Assembly (NCBI GenBank): GCA_913041025.1
Contig: CAJWGQ010000004.1
Location: 1 to 50,798, forward strand
Source of the DNA: an uncultured Gammaproteobacteria bacterium
Lineage (GTDB): Bacteria > Pseudomonadota > Gammaproteobacteria > Pseudomonadales > Azotimanducaceae_A
Reading direction: 5' to 3'
Length of the DNA stretch: 50,798 nt
The notes under the pieces are model-generated. The model was not told the DNA's origin, made no database searches, and saw nothing but the letters and a program-made list of their open reading frames with translations. This document shows, piece by piece, positions 7,835-15,617 of this stretch. The first letter of the stretch is position 1. Each line of letters begins with the position of its first letter. The translations under genes were made by a program, and so were the position numbers.

Positions 7835-9194
7835 CAACTTTTTCGTCGATATTCCTGAACCGAAATATCAAAAGGCATTCCCACACGATTGCACATAAAG
7901 CACCCGTCGCAACAGGGAACTTCAATAACATTTCTAGTTCAGCAGCCATGTAGATGCCATATCCTGAGACCACATCCGGTAGAAAGTATAAGGCCATGGA
8001 AATAAGGCTGCATACAAGAAGCATCGACATAGCCCCCTCCTCGCCCTGAAGAATTCGCCAACCCGTGACCGTTATTAAAAAAAACATCAGGGCGGTAGCA
8101 CCATACAAAACGCCTCCCGGAATAATTTGGAAGAGCTGGCCAATAGCAGGGACTGTTCCTAGCGCAATCAGCATTGCGGCAACGAAGTAACCGACATAAC
8201 GACTCGCGACTCCTGTCAAACGGATAATGCCATTATTCTGGCTAAACGTCGTATTCGGGAAAGAACCAAAAAATGCGGCAATAATGGAGTTAAATCCATC
8301 TCCAATAACACCACCCTTTATACGTAACCAATACGGCGGCCCCGAAATTGGCTGTCGTGACAACGAAGCAGTTGCAGTTAGATCGCCTACAGATTCCGTC
8401 ATTGTTACAAGGAACACGGGCATCAACAAAAATAGTACTACGAAGTCAAAACCTAATTCGAATGGCATAGGGCGGAGTAGCATAAGCCCCATAGATATCT
8501 CAGGCGCTGCGTACTGGTGACCCCAAAACCAGGCACACAACATACCGACCAAAAGACTTATCGAAACACCCAATAGTCTTAGCCAAGGTATACCTGAAAG
8601 AGTCGTCGCAAGAATTAACACTATCACTAAACCTGCCTGAGCGAATCGGTCAAGACCGCCTTCAATATTTACCACGTTTTTTACTGAAGTCCCGACAAGC
8701 GTGAGGCCAAGTAGAATTATTGCAATGCCTGCCACCCTCAAAGTAATGACTCTTTGGAGGTATTCGATCACTGTTCCTAGAATCATTACTAGGGCCGCCC
8801 CTACTACGGCAGTCCCCAATAGTGTTCCAAGCACTTGTTCGTCGGTGACGCTGCTAGTTTGTAGCAATGCAGCCGCCGCAATCATCGCACCACTGTATGA
8901 GAAGCTTGTCCCTTGAACAGATAGTAGACCTGATCCTATTGGTCCAAAACGTCGCACCTGTATGAAAGTTGCGATACCAGAAACGATTAAAGATGCATTG
9001 ATAATGTATGCAGTCATTTCTGAGTCGAGACCAATCCCACGCGCAATTATGAGGGGAGCCGTCATAATACTGACGACAATCGCGAACAAATGCGCAAATG
9101 CCGCCAACATTGTTTTTGCAAACGAGGGCCTATCTTCCAGACCATAAATCAGAATAGTGTCTTCGGAGTTAGTTGCGATTGGGTCAGCGTTCAA
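7824..9194 (-). CDS. NCS2-family xanthine/urate permease (UacT/XanP-like)
   Basis: Predicted proton-coupled inner-membrane nucleobase symporter with about 14 hydrophobic segments across 456 residues. NCS2 signatures are visible: the half-helix SVQGTSFSYSG, the substrate-site segment MPVFLVTMTESVGDLTATAS with its Glu, and FPNTTFSQNNGIIRLTGVASR. The last motif and the overall length are typical of xanthine and uric acid transporters rather than the AzgA branch. It is flanked by two adenine-deaminase-family genes, convergent with one and divergent from the other with 89 bases between. Urate or xanthine import is inferred from family and context; the substrate cannot be fixed from sequence. Confidence 0.88.
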   Translation of the reverse strand: MNADPIATNSEDTILIYGLEDRPSFAKTMLAAFAHLFAIVVSIMTAPLIIARGIGLDSEMTAYIINASLIVSGIATFIQVRRFGPIGSGLLSVQGTSFSYSGAMIAAAALLQTSSVTDEQVLGTLLGTAVVGAALVMILGTVIEYLQRVITLRVAGIAIILLGLTLVGTSVKNVVNIEGGLDRFAQAGLVIVLILATTLSGIPWLRLLGVSISLLVGMLCAWFWGHQYAAPEISMGLMLLRPMPFELGFDFVVLFLLMPVFLVTMTESVGDLTATASLSRQPISGPPYWLRIKGGVIGDGFNSIIAAFFGSFPNTTFSQNNGIIRLTGVASRYVGYFVAAMLIALGTVPAIGQLFQIIPGGVLYGATALMFFLITVTGWRILQGEEGAMSMLLVCSLISMALYFLPDVVSGYGIYMAAELEMLLKFPVATGALCAIVWECLLIFRFRNIDEKVVNN

Positions 9195-9283
9195 GCTAGT
9201 TTTCCCTATTTGCTAAAATCGTTATCCAGCAAAAATAGTGCCACTGTTTTCAGTGTATCTAAGAACTATCTCCCAAACGTGCT

Positions 9284-10321
9284 ATGCCGAACAAATCACT
9301 AAAATCTTTCATCAATCTAATGCCAAAAGCAGAGCTTCACATTCATATCGAAGGTTCTCTAGAGCCTGAACTGATGCTTCGATTAGCAGAGAAGAACAAG
9401 ATAAAGCTTCCTTACGGTAGCGTTGAAGATGTTAGGGATGCTTACTCTTTTGACAATCTCCAAAGTTTTCTCGATATCTACTATCTGGGTGCAAACGTGC
9501 TCCAAACGGCGGAAGATTTCTATGAACTAATGCAGAACTATCTAGAGAAGTGCTTGGATAGCAACATACTGCATACAGAGATCATGTTCGACCCGCAAAC
9601 TCACATGGATAGAGGTATAGCCTTTGCAGCGATGTTTCAGGGTTTTGACCAAGCAGTTAGCGAGGCCCGTGAGAAAGGCATGTCGGTAGGTTTGATCATG
9701 TGTTTCCTTCGTCATCTGTCCGAGCAAAGTGCTTTTGAAACTATTAAGTCGGCCTCACCTTTTAAAGATCGTATCCAAAGCATTGGTCTCGATAGTGGAG
9801 AGAAAGGAAATCCCCCAGCGAAATTTACACGCGTATTTCAATATGCCAAGTCACAAGGCTATCGCCTAGTCGCTCATGCTGGTGAGGAAGGACCCCCAGC
9901 ATACGTGGCACAAGCGTTAGAAAAGCTAAAAATTGAACGAATTGACCATGGTGTTAGGTCTTTGGAAGACCCCAAACTCGTTGAGATCCTCGCATCCACT
10001 CGATTACCACTCACGGTTTGTCCCTTGTCGAACATCAAACTCTGTATTTACCAAAGTTTGCAAGAACACCCGATCATTGATCTTCATAAACGTGGAGTCT
10101 GCGTCACAATCAACTCTGATGATCCTGCCTATTTTGGCGGATACCTCAACGAAAATTATGTTGCTATTGCGGAGGCCTTTGGCCTTGAAGCTCGAGACTT
10201 AATTGACCTCACGCAGAATAGCTTTGAAGCGGCTTTTATCGAGGGCGAAAGAAAGAATGAGCTACAAAGAACGCTTTCAGAATTCATACAGACTCAGGAA
10301 GTACTGCCTGGGCCCATATGA
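9284..10321 (+). CDS. Adenine deaminase (ADA superfamily)
   Basis: Predicted to deaminate adenine to hypoxanthine. The 345 residues resemble the Pseudomonas aeruginosa PA0148-type adenine deaminase: MPKAELHIHIEGSLEPEL (HxH at 19 and 21), FDPQTHMDRGI, IMCFLRHLSE, IGLDSGEKGNPPAKF, the full HAGEEGPPAYV motif at 198-205 with catalytic Glu201, RIDHGVR, CPLSNIKLC and INSDDPAYFGGY. It is divergent from the urate/xanthine permease gene. It feeds hypoxanthine to the xanthine dehydrogenase encoded at 15.6-19.3 kb. Its paralogue at 6827 shares the overall architecture but not HAGE. Confidence 0.92.
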   Translation: MPNKSLKSFINLMPKAELHIHIEGSLEPELMLRLAEKNKIKLPYGSVEDVRDAYSFDNLQSFLDIYYLGANVLQTAEDFYELMQNYLEKCLDSNILHTEIMFDPQTHMDRGIAFAAMFQGFDQAVSEAREKGMSVGLIMCFLRHLSEQSAFETIKSASPFKDRIQSIGLDSGEKGNPPAKFTRVFQYAKSQGYRLVAHAGEEGPPAYVAQALEKLKIERIDHGVRSLEDPKLVEILASTRLPLTVCPLSNIKLCIYQSLQEHPIIDLHKRGVCVTINSDDPAYFGGYLNENYVAIAEAFGLEARDLIDLTQNSFEAAFIEGERKNELQRTLSEFIQTQEVLPGPI

Positions 10322-10348
10322 GTGCACGAAGAATATCTTGAATTTGTC

Positions 10349-10395
10349 GTGGTGCACCCTCGAATACGTATTAGGAAATAATACGCACCACTAGT
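10349..10395. repeat. Nested inverted repeats upstream of atzG-atzE
   Basis: The 145-base gap before atzG holds GTGGTGC at 10349-10355 and its exact complement GCACCAC at 10385-10391. Within or at its edges lie three further palindromes: GGTGCACC (10351-10358), AATACGTATT (10363-10372) and CACTAGTG (10388-10395). A third AATACG lies at 10380-10385. No T-run follows, so an operator region is more likely than a terminator. It resembles the symmetric element at 6746-6766. Confidence 0.4.
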
Positions 10396-10466
10396 GATAC
10401 ATGTTCGCATTTTGTCTTTGGCACGAATTTTGTACTGTGTTACCAGTTTAGGCCAGAAATCGGTTC

Positions 10467-10658
10467 GTGGACGAACAGAGACCAATACTAGACTCGGAAA
10501 CAGCAGTTATTGCGAAAATGTCGGGCATTGTGCTTACCGAAGAGCAACTGCTTTCTGTCTATAGTTATGTCCGAACCGCAAACGATATGTACAAGACTAT
10601 AGCCAATGTGCCTACGGATGATCTAACACTCGCCGGACGATTCTTCCCGGACGCATGA
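10467..10658 (+). CDS. atzG: AtzG-like small subunit (DUF4089, GatC-like)
   Basis: A 63-residue acidic protein ending in LTLAGRFFPDA, the short hydrophobic tail that closes AtzG-type proteins. AtzG is the small partner that binds AtzE, much as GatC binds GatA, and is needed for stable amidase. The likely start is GTG at 10467; an internal ATG at 10518 would remove the first helix. The stop overlaps the amidase ATG by four bases (ATGA), which is typical of obligate partners. On sequence alone such a small protein would be weak; position next to an AtzE-like amidase makes the call good. Confidence 0.8.
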   Translation: MDEQRPILDSETAVIAKMSGIVLTEEQLLSVYSYVRTANDMYKTIANVPTDDLTLAGRFFPDA

Positions 10659-12070
10659 TTGATAATAGTTCAGGGTGCGAAGAGATCGCGTCAGCGGTCA
10701 GATCAGGAAGGATCACAGCGACGTCTGTTATCGCAGGTACTTTGCGACGCTGTCATGAGACTAACGCCCAAACTAATGCTTTTTCACTAATTCTCGAAAA
10801 AAGAGCAACGTTACGAGCCAAATGGCTAGACGAGCAGATTGCGTCAGGAATCAATCCAGGTCCGCTCGCAGGGGTACCTTACGCGGTAAAAAATCTATAT
10901 GACCTTGCCGGAGAAGTTACGGTCGCGGGTGCTCGTGTCACTCTAGGAAATCCTCCGGCTGGCGAGGATGCTCTTCTGGTCAAACGGCTCGAGTCGTCAG
11001 GTGCCGTCTGCGTCGGAACGCTTCATATGGGCGAGTTTGCGTACGATTTTACAGGGGAGAACAGTCACTACGGTGCATGTCGGAACCCTTGGGATTTGTC
11101 CAGGATGACTGGAGGATCGTCGAGTGGCAGCGGGGCCGCTCTTGCTGCGGGAGCTATTCCGCTGGCACTCGGGACCGACACGAATGGTAGCATGCGAGTG
11201 CCCTCTTCTTTCTGCGGTGTTATGGGATTAAAGCCGACCTACGGAAGACTGCCTCGCAGTGGCACTTACCCATTCTGTGACAGTCTAGACCACGTGGGAC
11301 CAATGACACGAAATATCCGAGACCTGACACTGGTCTTTGATGTTTTGAGTGGTTTCGATTCCCACGATCACGCTTGCATCAAGCGCGATGATCCACCTGC
11401 CTTGCCTAGACTAACTGAAGACATCGCCTCAATGCGCGTCGGTGTAGTAAACGGCTATTTTCGAAGAACAAGCTGTACTGAAGTCCAAAAGTCGGTCGCT
11501 TGGATTAGTGACTGTTTCTCTGCAAAACAGTGCAGCGTCAAAGACGTTGACCTCCCGCTTGTTGAAGAGGCAAGAGCTGCGGCCTTCCTTATAACCAACG
11601 CGGAATCTTCTACGCTTCATAAAGAAACAATCCTGCGGTCCGCCGAACATTACGACCCGGATACAAGAGATCGTTTTCGCGCGGGATTATTGATGCCCGC
11701 TCACCATTACATAAAAGCCCAGGCAGTTAGGCGCAAATTCGCAAAGGTTATGCACGATATTTTCTCTCACTTTGATGTCATAATTGCTCCGGCAACCCCT
11801 TGTTCCGCGCCAGCTATCGGTGAGAAAGAACTCAAGATCGGCAATAAGTTGATGCCACTTAGGCCCAATATGGGGCTCTTTACCCAACCGTTTTCCTCAA
11901 TAGGACTCCCTGTGTGTTGCGTCCCGTCCACTCACGTCGGTGGCTTCCCATTTGGCGTTCAGATAATTGCCGCGCCGTGGAGGGAAGATGTCTGCCTCAC
12001 CGCAGCCTACGCCCTGGAGGCCGAGGGAAAGATCAAGGCAACTATCTCTCCACTTTTCAAACAAGGTTAG
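10655..12070 (+). CDS. atzE: AtzE-family amidase (1-carboxybiuret amidohydrolase-like)
   Basis: Amidase-signature enzyme of 471 residues. The Ser-cisSer-Lys catalytic set is intact: Lys79 in PYAVKNLYD, the glycine/serine stretch TGGSSSGSG around 152-160, and the nucleophile Ser179 in GTDTNGSMRVP. Family resemblance and the AtzG partner encoded immediately upstream point to AtzE, which deaminates 1-carboxybiuret to 1,3-dicarboxyurea (an allophanate precursor) in cyanurate breakdown. No cyanurate hydrolase is visible, and the genes around it are purine genes, so the physiological source of a carboxybiuret-like compound is probably different. It is followed nine bases later by a purine permease gene on the same strand. 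Confidence 0.82.
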   Translation: MIDNSSGCEEIASAVRSGRITATSVIAGTLRRCHETNAQTNAFSLILEKRATLRAKWLDEQIASGINPGPLAGVPYAVKNLYDLAGEVTVAGARVTLGNPPAGEDALLVKRLESSGAVCVGTLHMGEFAYDFTGENSHYGACRNPWDLSRMTGGSSSGSGAALAAGAIPLALGTDTNGSMRVPSSFCGVMGLKPTYGRLPRSGTYPFCDSLDHVGPMTRNIRDLTLVFDVLSGFDSHDHACIKRDDPPALPRLTEDIASMRVGVVNGYFRRTSCTEVQKSVAWISDCFSAKQCSVKDVDLPLVEEARAAAFLITNAESSTLHKETILRSAEHYDPDTRDRFRAGLLMPAHHYIKAQAVRRKFAKVMHDIFSHFDVIIAPATPCSAPAIGEKELKIGNKLMPLRPNMGLFTQPFSSIGLPVCCVPSTHVGGFPFGVQIIAAPWREDVCLTAAYALEAEGKIKATISPLFKQG

Positions 12071-12079
12071 AAACTAAAC

Positions 12080-13375
12080 ATGTCACTAACTTCCTACTTT
12101 AAAATCTCAGAGAATGGATCGAGCATCCAACGCGAAGTTACGGCGGGCGTCACAACATTCCTCGCGATGGCTTATATCACCGTAGTTAATCCAGCAATCT
12201 TGTCCGAAACTGGCATGGATTTCGGCGCTGTATTTGTTGCCACCTGTCTTGCTGCAGCTGCTGGAACCCTAATTATGGGCTTCATCGCTAATTATCCGAT
12301 TGCTCTAGCTCCCGGTATGGGGCAGAACGCATTTTTTACCTATGGAATCGTGCTTGGGGTCGGACATCCGTGGCAGGTTGCCTTGGGTGCTGTGTTCCTA
12401 TCGGGAATTATCTTTATCATCCTAAGCGTCTTACCCGTCCGAGAATGGTTAATAAACTCAATTCCTAAAAATCTGAAACTTGGTATGTCGGCCGGCATCG
12501 GTCTGTTCTTGGCGTTTATCGCCCTACAAAATTCAGGCGTAGTCATTGATAATCCAGCAACGCTCGTCGGTTTTGGTGACCTGGCGAGTTTCTCGCCAGC
12601 AGCCGCATTGATCGGTTTCCTAATCATTGCTGCGCTCACGGCTAGGGGGATTGGGGGTGCAGTCATCATCGGGATATTTCTGACCGCAGGAGCTGGTTGG
12701 ATCTTTGGCGAGGCAGAATTCCTTGGAATTGCATCAGTACCACCTTCTCCAGCACCTGTACTTCTGCAGTTAGATATCGTCGGAGCGCTTGAAGTGTCTA
12801 TGATCAGTGTGATCTTGGCTTTGCTTCTCGTAGACGTTTTCGACACAGCCGGAACGATGGTTGGGGTTGCCACCCGGGGCAAGATGATTGGCACAGATGG
12901 AAAACTCCCTAGGCTGCGTTCTGCCTTACTCGCTGACTCTGGTGCAACGGCACTGGGGGCAGGACTTGGAACCTCTTCCACCACTGCCTACATTGAGAGT
13001 GCGGCTGGCGTTGAAAGCGGCGGCCGGACAGGTCTCACAGCCGTTGTCGTCGGCCTCTTATTTTTATTATGCCTGCCATTTGCACCGCTTGCTCAAAGTA
13101 TTCCGGCTTTTGCATCTGCTGCAGCGCTCCTATTTGTCGCAGCTGTTATGGCTAGAAGTCTTGCCGATTTAAGCTGGCATGACATGACGGAAGCAGTACC
13201 CGCTGTATTGACAGCGATTGCAATGCCGCTAAGTTTTTCAATTGCGGATGGCATCGGTCTAGGTTTTATATCGTACGCTTTGCTAAAGTTGTTGACAGCA
13301 AACGGTCGAAATTGTCCTTCCGCGGTCTACGTAGTTGCAGTCATCTTCTTGTTGAAGTTCGCATTCCTCTCATAG
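12080..13375 (+). CDS. AzgA-type hypoxanthine/guanine/adenine permease
   Basis: Inner-membrane purine symporter of the NCS2 AzgA branch, 431 residues and strongly hydrophobic. Recognisable motifs are TTFLAMAYITVVNPAIL, APGMGQNAFFTYGIVLG, the segment VDVFDTAGTMVGVA in the substrate site, and LGTSSTTAYIESAAGVESGG. These are the hallmarks of the E. coli GhxP/AdeQ-like group. It probably forms one transcription unit with atzG-atzE (nine-base spacing). It is convergent with the 8-oxoguanine deaminase gene, with an eight-base gap. Hypoxanthine, guanine or adenine import fits the enzymes encoded nearby; which is preferred is unknown. Confidence 0.9.
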   Translation: MSLTSYFKISENGSSIQREVTAGVTTFLAMAYITVVNPAILSETGMDFGAVFVATCLAAAAGTLIMGFIANYPIALAPGMGQNAFFTYGIVLGVGHPWQVALGAVFLSGIIFIILSVLPVREWLINSIPKNLKLGMSAGIGLFLAFIALQNSGVVIDNPATLVGFGDLASFSPAAALIGFLIIAALTARGIGGAVIIGIFLTAGAGWIFGEAEFLGIASVPPSPAPVLLQLDIVGALEVSMISVILALLLVDVFDTAGTMVGVATRGKMIGTDGKLPRLRSALLADSGATALGAGLGTSSTTAYIESAAGVESGGRTGLTAVVVGLLFLLCLPFAPLAQSIPAFASAAALLFVAAVMARSLADLSWHDMTEAVPAVLTAIAMPLSFSIADGIGLGFISYALLKLLTANGRNCPSAVYVVAVIFLLKFAFLS

Positions 13376-13383
13376 TCGGAAGG

Positions 13384-14769
13384 CTAGCCTAGGGCTTCGT
13401 TTAATCGAGCAGCAGCCTTCCTATGTCGAGCCATCAAGGAAGGAAGATCGACATCTATCAATTCTCCAGAGACGACTCTCCACTTCCCTGCAATCATCAA
13501 TGCTTCAACATGTCGGATTCCAGATAGAACTACGCCCGCCAGCGGATCGTCGCATCCGGATGAGCTTAGATCATCCAATTTAAAAAACGCGAGGTCCGCG
13601 CATGCGCCAACCGAAATACGCCCAATGTCCTGTCGTCTTAGGAGATTCGCTCCACCCCTAGTTGCCCAACGCAATGCATCCACGTGACTGGTCGACATCC
13701 CAGACCCTAGCCGCTGAAGCAGTAAGGCCTGCCTGACCTCACCCACCATGTTCGAGGAATCATTCGAAGACGAGCCATCAACGCCAATTCCTACGCGTAC
13801 ACCAGCCTTTTCAAGATCGACCACGTTACATACACCACTCGCTAGAAGCATATTTGATGTTGGGCAATGGCACACGCCAAAACCCTCTCGGCCAAGCTCT
13901 CGAATCTCTTCAGGAGTAAAATGGATGCCGTGGGCAAACCAGCTTCTGGCTCCCGACCAACCTGCACGTTGGAGATGCTCAAGCGGTCGACATCCGAAAG
14001 TCTGCTGGCAGAATTCTTCTTCATCGGTTGTTTCAGCAAGGTGTGTGTGCAACAAAACATCGTATTTTTCAGCCATCAAAGCTGTATCTGAGAGTAACTC
14101 TGGCGTAACTGAAAATGGCGAGCAAGGGGCCAGCGCGACCTGTATCATCGCACCAGCTTCGGAATCATGGTAACGGGAAATAAGCCGCTCAGAATCTTGA
14201 AGAATATCATCGTGTGATTGAACGACCTCCTCTGGCGGCAACCCACCACTGAGCCTACCTAAATTCATTGAGCCCCGAGTCATTACGGCTCGCACTCCCA
14301 TGCTTTGCGCGGTTTGTATTTCTATATCAATCGCGTCAGATATTGCACGTGAAAACAAATAGTGATGGTCTGATACCGTCGTACAACCCGATAACATAAG
14401 TTCTGCTATCGCCAACTCTGAAGCAACCTGCACCATATCTCGGTCTAGATTTGCCCAGATTGGGTACAAAGCGCTCAACCATCCGAATAAAGATTTGTTA
14501 AGAGCGTTCCGATTGCATCGAGTTAATGTTTGATAGAAATGGTGATGCGTATTGATCAACCCAGGCGTTACGATCATTGAGGAAGCGTCAAAGGTATTCG
14601 ATACGCTGCGAGCAGGAGTTGCGCCATCTGCAACCAGTTCGACAATCAGGCCATTTTCAACAACTAATCCACCCGCGGACTCCGTTGTGGGATGCGTGCC
14701 ATTAAAGACAGCTAAAGGCTGCTTGATCCACAGCCGCTCGTTACTCTTTTCTTTAACGAATTCGTTCAT
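13384..14769 (-). CDS. 8-oxoguanine deaminase (COG0402 amidohydrolase)
   Basis: Predicted to deaminate 8-oxoguanine to urate. The 461 residues follow the P. aeruginosa PA0142-type enzyme closely: PGLINTHHHFYQTLTR with metal His residues at 75-77, LSGCTTVSDHHYLF, MLTRGSMNLG-like VMTRGSMNLG, ALAPCSPFSVTPELL, LHTHLAETTDEEEFC, WFAHGIHF and GVDGSSSNDSSNM with the catalytic Asp. It is convergent with the AzgA permease gene and 13 bases downstream of the RutR-like regulator gene on the same strand, so regulator and enzyme are probably co-transcribed. The product, urate, enters the PuuD step directly and bypasses xanthine dehydrogenase. Confidence 0.9.
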   Translation of the reverse strand: MNEFVKEKSNERLWIKQPLAVFNGTHPTTESAGGLVVENGLIVELVADGATPARSVSNTFDASSMIVTPGLINTHHHFYQTLTRCNRNALNKSLFGWLSALYPIWANLDRDMVQVASELAIAELMLSGCTTVSDHHYLFSRAISDAIDIEIQTAQSMGVRAVMTRGSMNLGRLSGGLPPEEVVQSHDDILQDSERLISRYHDSEAGAMIQVALAPCSPFSVTPELLSDTALMAEKYDVLLHTHLAETTDEEEFCQQTFGCRPLEHLQRAGWSGARSWFAHGIHFTPEEIRELGREGFGVCHCPTSNMLLASGVCNVVDLEKAGVRVGIGVDGSSSNDSSNMVGEVRQALLLQRLGSGMSTSHVDALRWATRGGANLLRRQDIGRISVGACADLAFFKLDDLSSSGCDDPLAGVVLSGIRHVEALMIAGKWRVVSGELIDVDLPSLMARHRKAAARLNEALG

Positions 14770-14782
14770 CTCTTTTTTTGGA

Positions 14783-15433
14783 TCAACTAGGCAAAGACAA
14801 GCCGCAACCAGTCAAAATCATATCCCTAACTCCGCGACTAATATCTCGGATCATATGATCGCTATATTTCTGCTTTTTCATGAGAGAGAGGACTTGTACA
14901 TCAAAATCAGCGTAATGCTGAGTTGAAGACCAAATTAAAAAAATGAGTTGCATTGGGTCCACATTGCGCATTAATCCTTTGTCTATCCACTTCTGTATTA
15001 TTTTTGCTCGACTACTGGCAAATCTTCTCAGTTCAACTTGAAGGAATGGCCGGAGATAAGGAGCCCCTGAAATAATCTCCATCGCAAATAATTTTGATGC
15101 ATCCGGGTAAGCAAAAGATAGCCTGATTTTTTCTTGAATAAAACGATCTAAAGCGACTGCAGGGTCATCATTGTCATCAATCAGACCTAACTGTTCATTC
15201 CAGATTGTCATGATGTCATTCAGTACCGCGAGATAAAGCTTTTCCTTACTGCCGAAGTAGTAACGTACGTTCGACTTGGGGAGCCCAGCTCGATCAGCAA
15301 TTGTCTGAATAGTTGTACCTCTGAAGCCGTTTTTGACGAATTCTTTCTCAGCTGCGTAAATGATTGACTCAAGGTTACGATCCCGAATTCGTCCGGGCTT
15401 GTAGGTCCCTCTTCGACCAGAAGCTACATTCAT
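14783..15433 (-). CDS. RutR-like TetR-family transcriptional regulator
   Basis: The N-terminal helix-turn-helix reads RNLESIIYAAEKEFVKNGFRG then TTIQTIADRAGLPKSNVRYYF, the usual TetR pattern. The C-terminal ligand domain has the RutR-type features KLFAMEIISGAPYLRPFL and LIFLIWSSTQHYADF. RutR in E. coli senses uracil and thymine and controls pyrimidine and purine genes; a purine or urate-derived ligand is plausible here but not shown. I prefer the ATG at 15433 (MNVASGRRGT); the frame is open to an ATG at 15472. It is divergent from xdhA, with two palindromes in between, and is the only recognisable transcription factor in the window. Confidence 0.85.
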   Translation of the reverse strand: MNVASGRRGTYKPGRIRDRNLESIIYAAEKEFVKNGFRGTTIQTIADRAGLPKSNVRYYFGSKEKLYLAVLNDIMTIWNEQLGLIDDNDDPAVALDRFIQEKIRLSFAYPDASKLFAMEIISGAPYLRPFLQVELRRFASSRAKIIQKWIDKGLMRNVDPMQLIFLIWSSTQHYADFDVQVLSLMKKQKYSDHMIRDISRGVRDMILTGCGLSLPS

Positions 15434-15485
15434 TATCATCCCTGCCATCGGATCATTTAGCGTGCAGACCACTCAGCATTAATGG

Positions 15486-15502
15486 TGACAAGATCCTTGT
15501 CA
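15486..15502. promoter_or_regulatory. 17-base perfect palindrome, candidate TetR/RutR-like operator
   Basis: TGACAAG-ATC-CTTGTCA lies between the divergent regulator and xdhA genes. The arms are exact complements with a three-base spacer, which suits a TetR dimer. The core TTGTCA/TGACAA differs from the E. coli RutR site (TTGACCA-type arms as I recall), so a different specificity is expected. Confidence 0.5.
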
Positions 15503-15521
15503 ACGCAAGCAACATCAATTC

Positions 15522-15537
15522 CTGCACAAATGTGCAG
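15522..15537. promoter_or_regulatory. 16-base perfect palindrome, second candidate operator
   Basis: CTGCACA-AA-TGTGCAG has seven-base exact arms with a two-base spacer, 20 bases after the first palindrome (centres about 35 bases apart) and about 80 bases upstream of the xdhA start. It could be a second regulator site or a site for a different protein. Confidence 0.45.
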
Positions 15538-15617
15538 TTTTTTGTCAAACTACGCTAAATTAATGGTGTTCCTATTTGCAATTGCCACAATAAATTTGGA
15601 GGCCTCAAAAACCGCGT

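Noticed and set aside
9242..9255. CACTG-TTTT-CAGTG in the gap between the permease and adenine deaminase genes
   Set aside because: The arms are only five bases. It may be an operator, but chance is just as likely.
12340..12984. 214-codon minus-strand frame inside the AzgA-type permease gene
   Set aside because: It is antisense to a clear membrane transporter gene and has no family features.
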